The notes under the pieces were generated by a model. The model saw nothing but the letters and a program-made list of their open reading frames with translations. It searched no databases and had not been told where the DNA came from. From a bacterium (lineage in GTDB: Bacteria > Actinomycetota > Acidimicrobiia > Spongiisociales > ZC4RG35): 55,304 nt of DNA. This document shows positions 39,707-46,682 of the stretch, in pieces. The stretch spans positions 1-55,304 of the forward strand of contig JAPPFC010000054.1 in assembly GCA_028824015.1 (NCBI GenBank), read 5' to 3'. Position numbers and translations under genes: made by a program. Position 1 is the stretch's first letter, and every line of letters starts with the position of its first letter.

Positions 39707-40735
39707 TCAGCGGCTGGAGGAGTCCCTTATCTCGGCGGCCAGCACGGTCCACTCCTCCTCGGTGAGGATGGCGTCTCCCGCCATGCTGTAGATCCCCACC
39801 CGCTGGAGCCTTCCCGAGTACCGGGAGACGATCCGGTCGGCCAGCTCCGAGACAGGGGCCACCACCGCCACCTCTTGGACGACCTCGTCGGGGATCACAT
39901 CCGCCATCTTCTGCCACTCTCCCCGCCTGGTCATGGCGGTGAGGGTGGGACCGAAGTCCCAACCATGGCTGTCCAGGACCGGCGCGTAGCTGGGAGTGGA
40001 GGCGTAGAAGGCAATCTGTTCCTTCACGGCCCGGATGGAGCCTTCCATCTTCCTTCTGTCGCGGCCGGTCACCACGAAGACGGGAGCGGTTACCGCCACG
40101 TCCTCGAGAGAGCGTCCCGCTTGTTCGGCGCCTTCCTCAATGGCGGGCAGCACCACGTCGTCCAGGTACTTGACGGTGTGAAAGGGGTGGACGTGAAACC
40201 CGTCGCACACCTCGCCGGCCAAGCGGCTCAGCATAGGCCCCACCCCTGCGATGTACACCGGGACTTCCGGCAGCCGGTTGGGCCCGGGGTTGAAGAAGGG
40301 GGTCATCAGGGTGAGCCGGTAGAACTCTCCCATGTATCGGAGCCGGGTGCCGTTCTGGAAGCAGTCCCACACCGCCCGGACCGCCCCGATGTAGTCTCGC
40401 AGCCGGGCGGTGGGGCGGGACCACTCTGTCGAGAAGCGGCGGGTGATGTGCGGTCTGATCTGGGTGCCCAGCCCCAGTAGGAATTTGCCGCCGGCCACGA
40501 GTTGCATGTCCCAGGCCAACTGGGCCATGACCATCGGCGACCGCGGGAAGGCCAGCGTGATGGAGGTTCCGACCTCCAGTCCGGGCTCGGCATGGGAAGC
40601 CAGGCACCCGGAGAGAAAGGGTTCGTGGCTGGTTTCGGCCGTGAAGAAGCCGTCGTATCCGATTCGGGCGGCCCGACGGGCGGCCTCGGGGGCGGATGTG
40701 GGCGGCAGGTTGGGGAAGTAGTAGTCGAACTTCAT
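39707..40735 (-). CDS. LLM-class oxidoreductase, probably F420-dependent
   Basis: A 342-residue TIM-barrel enzyme of the luciferase-like monooxygenase class. KFDYYFPNLPPTS, GYDGFFTAETSHEPF and VGTSITLAFPRSPMVMAQLAWDMQ form the N-terminal core, and GGKFLLGLGTQIRPHITRRF is the typical cofactor-phosphate region. In actinobacteria this subgroup usually binds F420 rather than FMN. Substrate unknown. It is divergent from the small membrane protein upstream of rlmN. Confidence 0.82.
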   Translation of the reverse strand: MKFDYYFPNLPPTSAPEAARRAARIGYDGFFTAETSHEPFLSGCLASHAEPGLEVGTSITLAFPRSPMVMAQLAWDMQLVAGGKFLLGLGTQIRPHITRRFSTEWSRPTARLRDYIGAVRAVWDCFQNGTRLRYMGEFYRLTLMTPFFNPGPNRLPEVPVYIAGVGPMLSRLAGEVCDGFHVHPFHTVKYLDDVVLPAIEEGAEQAGRSLEDVAVTAPVFVVTGRDRRKMEGSIRAVKEQIAFYASTPSYAPVLDSHGWDFGPTLTAMTRRGEWQKMADVIPDEVVQEVAVVAPVSELADRIVSRYSGRLQRVGIYSMAGDAILTEEEWTVLAAEIRDSSSR

Positions 40736-40782
40736 GGTCTGGGTCCCTGTTTATCTCCGGTCGGTGGCGACACCCCGGACAT

Positions 40783-40788
40783 TAGACT
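40783..40788 (+). promoter_or_regulatory. Possible -10 box (TAGACT) of the small membrane protein/rlmN operon
   Basis: TAGACT is followed by 11 nt and the ATG at 40800, implying a leader of only a few nucleotides. There is no Shine-Dalgarno sequence. Confidence 0.38.
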
Positions 40789-40799
40789 CATGCCCCATA

Positions 40800-41048
40800 A
40801 TGAGACGAGTCTTCAAAATGGCGGTGGTCGTGGGAGGGATCGGCGCCTTGGCCTGGAGCATGCGAAAGCGCGTTCGCATCGCCATCGGACGGGGGCCCTC
40901 CGAGCCTGATTTTCACATTATCGAGCCCACCCCCGAGGAACCCGAGGGCGCGATGTCAGCCGACGCGGAGCAGGATCCCGATGCAGAACCGTCTCCCGAC
41001 TCCGATTCCGACGAGTCCGGGTCCGACGCCCGGGACGAACCCCGCTGA
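40800..41048 (+). CDS. Small membrane protein of unknown function
   Basis: An 82-residue protein with one membrane segment (about residues 6-22, FKMAVVVGGIGALAWSM), a basic flank RKRVRIAIGRG, and an acidic, Pro/Asp/Ser-rich disordered tail. An upstream in-frame GTG-type extension to 40734 is less likely because it would overlap the LLM gene and the -10 box. No family is recognised. Its last 68 nt are read in another frame as the start of rlmN, an unusually long overlap. Confidence 0.55.
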   Translation: MRRVFKMAVVVGGIGALAWSMRKRVRIAIGRGPSEPDFHIIEPTPEEPEGAMSADAEQDPDAEPSPDSDSDESGSDARDEPR

Positions 41049-42150
41049 TCTCCCGCCCGACCCCCTCAGGGTAGGGCCGAACCTCAAGGGAGCATCTGCC
41101 GCTCGTTCCGAAGTCTCGCCCTATCTGGTCGATCCCGACCGCCTGGTTGAGGTGATCGGCGCCGATGAGCCTCCTTTTCGTTCCGCCCAACTCCGGGAGT
41201 GGCTGTACAGGAATCCGGTGCTGCACGCCCGGGACATGACCAACCTGCCGGTTGACCTCCGTCGCTCTCTTTCACATCGGCTGTGGCCCTTCGAAGTGGA
41301 GGAGCATCAGAGTGCCGATCGGGGCGCCACCCACAAATGGCTCTTCAGGACCGCAGACCAGGCGGCCATCGAGTCGGTGGTGATGGGATACAGGACCCGG
41401 ACGACCCTTTGCGTGTCGTCCCAGGCCGGATGTGCGCTGGCCTGCACGTTCTGCGCCACGGGACAGTTCGGTTTCGAGAGGCATCTGCAAGCCGGCGAGA
41501 TCGTGGCCCAAGTCGCCTTCGCCAACGCCTTTCTCCGGGAGCAACCCCTCCGAGGTTCGCCTCCCCGTGTGACCAACGTGGTGTTCATGGGTATGGGGGA
41601 GCCCTTGGCCAACTATCCCCGGCTGTCGGGGGCGATCGCGCTGATGGTCGGCGAGATGGGCATGTCGGCGCGCTCCCTCACTGTTTCCACCGTGGGCGTG
41701 GTGCCCGGGATACGGCGGCTGGCCGACGAACCCTGGCCGGTCAACCTGGCCGTGAGCCTGCACGCCGCGGATGATGAGCTTCGTTCCCGGCTGGTCCCGC
41801 TGAACCGGCGATATCCCCTCTCTGAGATCGAGGCGGCCGCCTCCTATTTCTTCGAGAGGAAAGGGAGAAGGGTCTCCTTGGAGTGGACCATGATCAGGGG
41901 TGTCAACGATGACCGTTCCCAGGCCGAGCGGCTGGTTCCCATAGCCCGGCGCCTTCGGGCCCATGTCAACCTGATTGCCCTCAATCCGACCCCGCTCAGC
42001 AGCGACATGCCCTCCACCCCGCAGGCGATCGGGCGCTTCGCAGCCGCGCTGCGGGAGGGTGGGGTGAACGTAACCGTACGCAACACCCGAGGAACCGAGA
42101 TAGACGCCGCCTGCGGTCAACTCCGGGTCAGGTCCGGCCGCAGAAGCTAG
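40981..42150 (+). CDS. rlmN: Dual-specificity 23S rRNA/tRNA adenine C2 methyltransferase (RlmN)
   Basis: A 389-residue radical SAM enzyme methylating A2503 of 23S rRNA and A37 of some tRNAs. The 4Fe-4S motif CALACTFC (Cys151, Cys155, Cys158) is within SSQAGCALACTFCATGQFGF. Other signatures are NVVFMGMGEPLANYP, TVSTVGVVPGI and LNPTPL. The catalytic C-terminal Cys is in AACGQLR. The N-terminal 45 residues are Pro-rich and not part of the conserved core. The ATG at 40981 overlaps the small membrane protein gene by 68 nt; no good start lies between it and the conserved domain. Confidence 0.93.
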   Translation: MQNRLPTPIPTSPGPTPGTNPADLPPDPLRVGPNLKGASAARSEVSPYLVDPDRLVEVIGADEPPFRSAQLREWLYRNPVLHARDMTNLPVDLRRSLSHRLWPFEVEEHQSADRGATHKWLFRTADQAAIESVVMGYRTRTTLCVSSQAGCALACTFCATGQFGFERHLQAGEIVAQVAFANAFLREQPLRGSPPRVTNVVFMGMGEPLANYPRLSGAIALMVGEMGMSARSLTVSTVGVVPGIRRLADEPWPVNLAVSLHAADDELRSRLVPLNRRYPLSEIEAAASYFFERKGRRVSLEWTMIRGVNDDRSQAERLVPIARRLRAHVNLIALNPTPLSSDMPSTPQAIGRFAAALREGGVNVTVRNTRGTEIDAACGQLRVRSGRRS

Positions 42151-42191
42151 CGAAGCGCCCGGTTCGCCTCCATTGCGGGCAACGGGCTTGG

Positions 42192-42197
42192 TATTGT
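42192..42197 (+). promoter_or_regulatory. -10 box (TATTGT) of the phosphotransferase gene, near-leaderless spacing
   Basis: TATTGT is followed by 8 nt and the ATG at 42206 without a Shine-Dalgarno sequence. Confidence 0.42.
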
Positions 42198-42205
42198 CGC
42201 CCTTG

Positions 42206-43288
42206 ATGGAGGAAGTGGCGGGAGTGACCCCCGAGTTGATAGAAGTGCGGGCCGATGAGCGGCTCGACGAGGCGCGGCTTGCCGCCTATTTGCATGATGG
42301 GCTTCCCGGGAGCGACCTACCGCTGACCGTCCGGCAATTCGCACGGGGGAAGGCAAACCTCACCTACCTGCTCATTTACGGCGATCCCCGAAAGCCGACC
42401 AGAGAATACGTACTTCGCCGTCCGCCGCTCGGTCCGGTGGCGCCCGGCTCGCACGACATGGCGCGTGAATACCGGGTGCTGTCCACTCTGTGGCGAGCCT
42501 TTCCCCTGGCAGCCCGCGCCTTCCTCTTCTGTGACGACGAATCGGTGCTGGGAGCCCCGTTCTTCGTCATGGAGCGGCGGCGCGGGGTGGTGGTGCAGGG
42601 TGTGATCCCCCCCGAGTTCGGAGGTGGGGAGGACCCGGGCGCCAACCGGAAACTGTCGGAAGTGGTGGTCGACACCCTGGCCGAGTTCCACGCGGTGGAT
42701 CCGGATGCGGCCGGGCTGGGGGACATGGGGTATCCGGAGGGTTTCATGCAGCGCCAGTTGCAGGGCTGGCTGGGACGCTGGCGTCGCGCTCGCCATGAGA
42801 CCAATTCGCTGGTCGACGAGTTGTCCGTCTGGTTGGAGGAGACGATGCCCGCCTCGCCCCAGCCCACCCTTCTCCACAATGACTGGCGGCTGGACAACAT
42901 GGCGGTCGATCCCGGGGATCCGGGCCGGTGCGTCGCCGTCTACGACTGGGACATGTGCACCCGCGGAGACCCCTTTGCGGATGTCGGGACCCTGATGGCG
43001 TGCTGGTTCGACCTCGATGAACAGTCGATCTTTCTGGATCCCATGCCGACCCGTTCCCAGGGCTTCATGACGAGGAGTGAGGCGATCCTCCGCTACGGTC
43101 GGAAGTCGGGCCGGGACATCTCGAACATGAATTGGTATCTGGTGTTCGGTACCTTCAAGATGGCCGTGATCCTCCAGCAGATATACATTCGCTGGCTGCG
43201 GGGCCAGACCAAGGACGACCGGTTCTCCCGCATGGGAATTGACGCCTCCCTGCTCTTCGAATTGGCTGCCGACCGAAGGTCCGCCTAG
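42206..43288 (+). CDS. Phosphotransferase/aminoglycoside-kinase-like family protein
   Basis: A 360-residue protein of the APH/ACAD10-like kinase family. The N-lobe includes FARGKANLTYLL and EYVLRRPPLGPVAPGSHDMAREYRVL; the catalytic loop is LLHNDWRLDNM (HxDxxxxN, with Asp and Asn) and the metal-binding YDWDMCTRGDPFADVGTL follows. In actinobacteria this subfamily often accompanies acyl-CoA dehydrogenases, but none is seen here. The ATG at 42206 follows a -10 box. Substrate unknown. Confidence 0.83.
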   Translation: MEEVAGVTPELIEVRADERLDEARLAAYLHDGLPGSDLPLTVRQFARGKANLTYLLIYGDPRKPTREYVLRRPPLGPVAPGSHDMAREYRVLSTLWRAFPLAARAFLFCDDESVLGAPFFVMERRRGVVVQGVIPPEFGGGEDPGANRKLSEVVVDTLAEFHAVDPDAAGLGDMGYPEGFMQRQLQGWLGRWRRARHETNSLVDELSVWLEETMPASPQPTLLHNDWRLDNMAVDPGDPGRCVAVYDWDMCTRGDPFADVGTLMACWFDLDEQSIFLDPMPTRSQGFMTRSEAILRYGRKSGRDISNMNWYLVFGTFKMAVILQQIYIRWLRGQTKDDRFSRMGIDASLLFELAADRRSA

Positions 43289-43442
43289 GAGGTCCGATCG
43301 ACCACCGCAGGGGTCGTTTCGGCAGTTTCACGCCGATGGTTTAACCAAGGCAGATTGTGGCGCGACGCTTATAAGAAACCACTGTTTATCATCTGCCAAA
43401 GTATATTGTATTCTGTATAGAAGCGTGCAGGATTAGTGGAGT
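43289..43442. other. AT-richer intergenic stretch before marR
   Basis: No gene is seen. It contains a 9-nt palindrome GGTTTAACC (43338-43346) and a long-range inverted repeat, GGCAGAT (43349-43355) with ATCTGCC (43391-43397) enclosing GTGG and CCAC. Base composition is more AT-rich than its surroundings. These may be extra regulator sites or transcript structures. Confidence 0.4.
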
Positions 43443-43464
43443 TTGTGTGCTACAGTTCACACAA
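43443..43464 (+). promoter_or_regulatory. MarR operator overlapping the -10 box and abutting the start codon
   Basis: TTGTGTG (43443-43449) and CACACAA (43458-43464) form a perfect 7-bp inverted repeat with an 8-nt centre CTACAGTT. The centre contains a -10-like TACAGT (43451-43456), and the last A of the operator is the first base of the ATG at 43464. A MarR dimer bound here would block its own promoter. Spacing from -10 box to ATG is 7 nt, so the message would be leaderless. Confidence 0.7.
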
Positions 43465-43913
43465 TGGAGCGAGGTCTTTCTGAAAAGAAAGAGGTTGTAG
43501 CGGCTTGGTTAAACAGGTTGCCGGCCGCCGGAGTCGGGATAGCGGTGGACTATCGACAGTCCTACGGGCTCAGTTACGTGGACGCCAAGGCGTTGGAGCT
43601 TCTTCACTCCGCGCCGATGGGTCCCCGCCAACTCGCCGAGAAGTTGCAGATGAGTCCGGCGGGGATCACCAAACTAGTCGACCGCTTGGAACGGCGCGGG
43701 TTGGTCCAGCGGCGACGCCATCCGGCCGACCGGCGCCGTTCGATGGTGTTGATCACCGACAAGGCTCTCGTCTCCGGCTTTCAACGCCAGCAGGTGAGAG
43801 ATCTGATCGACAAGGTGGTTGGAGACGCTACCGAGAGCCAACTGGATGTGTTGTACGCCTTTCTCGAAGGACTGGGCCATGAGTTGGAGAGTGAGGGTTT
43901 GATCAAGGCCTAG
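43464..43913 (+). CDS. MarR family transcriptional regulator
   Basis: A 149-residue winged-helix regulator. The helix-turn-helix reads PRQLAEKLQMSPAGITKLVDRLERRGLV and the wing RRRHPADRRRSMVLITDK, classic MarR. Flanking helices provide the dimer interface. The ATG at 43464 is preferred over an ATG at 43443 because the latter would put the operator and -10 box inside the coding region. Autorepression through the palindrome at the start codon is likely. It is followed 36 nt later by gamma-glutamyltransferase, which has its own -10 box, so a shared ligand is only a possibility. Confidence 0.9.
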   Translation: MERGLSEKKEVVAAWLNRLPAAGVGIAVDYRQSYGLSYVDAKALELLHSAPMGPRQLAEKLQMSPAGITKLVDRLERRGLVQRRRHPADRRRSMVLITDKALVSGFQRQQVRDLIDKVVGDATESQLDVLYAFLEGLGHELESEGLIKA

Positions 43914-43936
43914 CCTTTCTGGGAGCGGCGTTGGTG

Positions 43937-43942
43937 TAGCCT
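43937..43942 (+). promoter_or_regulatory. -10 box (TAGCCT) of the gamma-glutamyltransferase gene, leaderless spacing
   Basis: TAGCCT is followed by exactly 7 nt and the GTG at 43950. No Shine-Dalgarno sequence is present. Confidence 0.45.
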
Positions 43943-43949
43943 GCCCACT

Positions 43950-45440
43950 GTGACGAGACTGGCGGTTTCCGGGCCCTCCCGAAAGTGTGCCGAGGCAGGG
44001 GCGGCCCTGGGCCGAGCGGGCGGCAACGCGGTTGACGCAGCGCTGGCCGCGATGATGGTGGGCCTGGTCACCGAGATCGCGGTGATCGCTCCCGGCGCCG
44101 GGGGGTTCGCGACTGTGGGAGGACCTGACCATCCCCCGGTGGTCTATGACGGCGCCATGGCGATGCCCGGGCTGGGATTGGATCCCGACCGGTTGGGCGG
44201 GGGAGGGGTTCCGGTGCACCTCGGGTACGGCGGGGGAGTGGACACCATAGTGGGTCCGGGCAGCGTGGCTGTGCCGGGGGGTTGGGCGGCGATGGGGGCG
44301 GTGTGGAGGGACTACGGTTCCGCTCCCTGGAGGGAGATCGTGGCTCCCGCCCTCGACCATGCTCGTCGAGGGTTCCCGCTGGGCTCGGTCGCCGACTACT
44401 ACCTGCAGTACTCCTTCGACCCCATATTTTCTCTGGACCCCAAGTCCCGGACGGCTCTCCACAACGGGAACCGACGACGCAGCGCCGGCGAGCCGATCTG
44501 GGTGCCAGGCCTGGCGGACGCCCTGGCAGCTATTTCTTCGGAGGGGATCGAAGTCATGTACCAGGGCGACCTGGGACGGGAGATCTCGAGGGACCTCCTT
44601 GAACGAGGGGGGATCATCACCCGGCGGGACCTGTCGGAGTACCGGGTGCGGAAGCGTTCTCCGATAATCCTCGAACTGGATGGATGGACGGTGGCGCTCA
44701 ACCCCCCACCCGCGGTCGGCGGAGTGGCTCTGGCAGCGATGCTGGCCAGAGTGGGCCTCGATCCGCCGCTGTCGCCCCGGAGCCTCATAGAAGCGCAGAT
44801 GGAGGTGCTTGGCTACCGCTCTTCCCACATAGACGGCGCCCGGGATTGGAGGGAGGGGATCGCAGGGATGTCGAAGCGGATGCTGGCGGGTTTGGGGTCC
44901 GCGTCCACGGTGAACATCTCGGCGGTGGATTCTTCCGGTCTGGCCTGCGCGGTCACACTGTCGGGCGGGTACGGATCGGGAGTGATCGCGGGATGCAGCG
45001 GCATGTGGATGAACAACTCCCTCGGGGAGATAGAACTGACCGGCGGGAAGTTCCACGGCCAGACTCCGGGGCAGCGTCTCATGTCGAACATGGCCCCCAC
45101 CGTCATGTGGAAGGACACGGGGGCGGTGGTGGCGGCCGGGTCTCCCGGCGCCGACCGGATCACCACAGCTCTGCAGGCCACGCTGCTCTCGGTGATCGTG
45201 GACGGGTCTTCGTTGGCCGAAGCGGTGGAGCGCCATCGCGCCCATGTGGAGCGGACGCCGGAGGGGTGGAGTCTCCGGTACGAAGAGGGGTTCCCCACCG
45301 AGGACCTGGACATGCCCCTCCGCGGCTTCGGCGGGCGCCACATGTATTTCGGAGGGGTCAGCGCCGCCGCACTCGGACCCGACGGATCGATGGAGGCGGT
45401 TGCCGACTCCCGCCGGGTCGGGAAGGGGATCGTCTTGTGA
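43950..45440 (+). CDS. Gamma-glutamyltransferase-like Ntn hydrolase
   Basis: A 496-residue protein of the gamma-glutamyltranspeptidase family, which self-cleaves before a Thr to form two subunits. The N-terminal half shows GGNAVDAALAAMM, and the probable nucleophile Thr320 lies in ASTVNISAVDSSG, aligning with TTHYSVVD of characterised enzymes; the residues after Thr (V, N, I) differ. MWMNNSLGEIEL and MAPTVMW correspond to substrate-binding loops. There is no signal peptide, unlike secreted GGTs, so it is probably cytosolic. A gamma-glutamyl amide substrate other than glutathione is likely in an actinobacterium. It overlaps SURF1 by 4 nt (GTGA). Confidence 0.83.
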   Translation: MTRLAVSGPSRKCAEAGAALGRAGGNAVDAALAAMMVGLVTEIAVIAPGAGGFATVGGPDHPPVVYDGAMAMPGLGLDPDRLGGGGVPVHLGYGGGVDTIVGPGSVAVPGGWAAMGAVWRDYGSAPWREIVAPALDHARRGFPLGSVADYYLQYSFDPIFSLDPKSRTALHNGNRRRSAGEPIWVPGLADALAAISSEGIEVMYQGDLGREISRDLLERGGIITRRDLSEYRVRKRSPIILELDGWTVALNPPPAVGGVALAAMLARVGLDPPLSPRSLIEAQMEVLGYRSSHIDGARDWREGIAGMSKRMLAGLGSASTVNISAVDSSGLACAVTLSGGYGSGVIAGCSGMWMNNSLGEIELTGGKFHGQTPGQRLMSNMAPTVMWKDTGAVVAAGSPGADRITTALQATLLSVIVDGSSLAEAVERHRAHVERTPEGWSLRYEEGFPTEDLDMPLRGFGGRHMYFGGVSAAALGPDGSMEAVADSRRVGKGIVL

Positions 45441-46192
45441 AGCGGGCAGATTACTCCTTTCTGGGTAGGTGGCAGTGGGCGGTTGCCCATCTGGCGGTGC
45501 TCACCCTGGTGCTGGTGCTGGTCAATCTCGGTCTCTGGCAGCTACGCCGCCTGGAAGAGCGGAGGCTCGACAACCAGGTGGGCATGGCGCGTAACGCCGC
45601 CGATCCGCTTGACCTGGAGGCAATGGTGGCCGGAGCGGGATCCGAGATAGACACCCTCGAGTTCCGGCGGGCCGTCACCCGGGGAGAGTGGGACGCCGAC
45701 TACGAGGTGTACGTCCGCTCCCAGGTGAGGGAGGGGCGATCGGGTCTGTGGGTGATCACGCCGCTGGTCTTGGCGGATGACCGGGCGGTTATGGTCAATC
45801 GGGGGTGGATTCCGGTCGAGTTGGACCGCCGGGCGGCCGGCCCCCCGGTGGGGGAGGTCGAGGTCACCGGGATCGTCAAGGCTTCCCGGCCCCGGTCGGC
45901 GTTGGGCCCCGAGGATCGGCCCGGAAGGGACGACACCATTGCCCGGGTGGACCTGGCCGTCCTCGACAGCTACGTACCTCACCCCCTGGTGGGCGTGTAC
46001 CTGGAGGAGTCCTCGCCCAACCCGTCGGAGTGGCCCCTGCGGTTGGCACAGCCAGCCTTCGACGACGAGGGCTCCCACCTTGTGTACGCCGTCCAATGGT
46101 TTTCCTTCGCCCTGGTGGCGTTGGTGGGCTACGGGGCCATGATCAGGGCCACCGCCCACCGTCGCTACCGCCTTGCAGCCCCTGTGGAGTGA
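45437..46192 (+). CDS. SURF1 family protein
   Basis: A 251-residue membrane protein with N- and C-terminal membrane segments (about 13-33 and 220-240) around an external domain. The features LGLWQLRRLEERR, then VMVNRGWIP and FSFALVALVGYG near the end, match SURF1, which assists heme A insertion or assembly of cytochrome c oxidase. The GTG at 45437 overlaps the gamma-glutamyltransferase stop; the much longer upstream frame is antiphase within that gene. The 3' end overlaps the convergent YbaK gene by 28 nt. Confidence 0.85.
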   Translation: MKRADYSFLGRWQWAVAHLAVLTLVLVLVNLGLWQLRRLEERRLDNQVGMARNAADPLDLEAMVAGAGSEIDTLEFRRAVTRGEWDADYEVYVRSQVREGRSGLWVITPLVLADDRAVMVNRGWIPVELDRRAAGPPVGEVEVTGIVKASRPRSALGPEDRPGRDDTIARVDLAVLDSYVPHPLVGVYLEESSPNPSEWPLRLAQPAFDDEGSHLVYAVQWFSFALVALVGYGAMIRATAHRRYRLAAPVE

Positions 46193-46674
46193 GCGAGGCC
46201 CTCGACAACCGAGGCATTGGGGAGTAGTTCCAGCAGGCGGGGATGGGCGAAGATCTTGGCGGTCCGGACGCCTGCGCCCAGCAAGACCTCCGGACGCTCC
46301 ATCACCGCCGCGTCGATCAGCAGGGGAAGGTCCCCGTCCAGCCCGAAGGGGTTCACCCCGCCGATCTCCATTCCGGTTACCTCCCGCGTCTTCTCGGCCG
46401 ATGCGAAGGACAACCGGGACACGCCCATCACCTGCTTCACCCGGTGGTTGACGTCCAGCCGCGTGGTGGCCAGTAGGACGCAGGCGGCCATCTTCCCCTT
46501 GGGACGCTTCGACGCCACCAGGATGGTGTTGGCGGCGTCGTCCAGGGGGACCCCGTACTTCTCGCAGTAGGGAAAGGTGTCGGCGTAGTCGGGATCGCAT
46601 TCCACCACCCGGAAGGGCATCCCGGTGGATTGGAGGGCTGCGGCTACTTCGGTTGGCAGCAGATCGATGCTCAT
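46165..46674 (-). CDS. YbaK/EbsC-type aminoacyl-tRNA deacylase domain protein
   Basis: A 169-residue single-domain editing protein of the YbaK/ProX group, which hydrolyses mischarged aminoacyl-tRNA such as Cys- or Ala-tRNA-Pro. The conserved Lys and surroundings appear in RLDVNHRVKQVMG and ASAEKTREVTGMEIGGVNPFGL, and the final helix in EVLLGAGVR. The ATG at 46674 is chosen because the fold starts at LLPTEVAAAL; the longer frame overlaps the upstream DUF255 gene. It starts 9 nt after that gene ends. Confidence 0.85.
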   Translation of the reverse strand: MSIDLLPTEVAAALQSTGMPFRVVECDPDYADTFPYCEKYGVPLDDAANTILVASKRPKGKMAACVLLATTRLDVNHRVKQVMGVSRLSFASAEKTREVTGMEIGGVNPFGLDGDLPLLIDAAVMERPEVLLGAGVRTAKIFAHPRLLELLPNASVVEGLAHSTGAARR

Positions 46675-46682
46675 GGCCGTTC

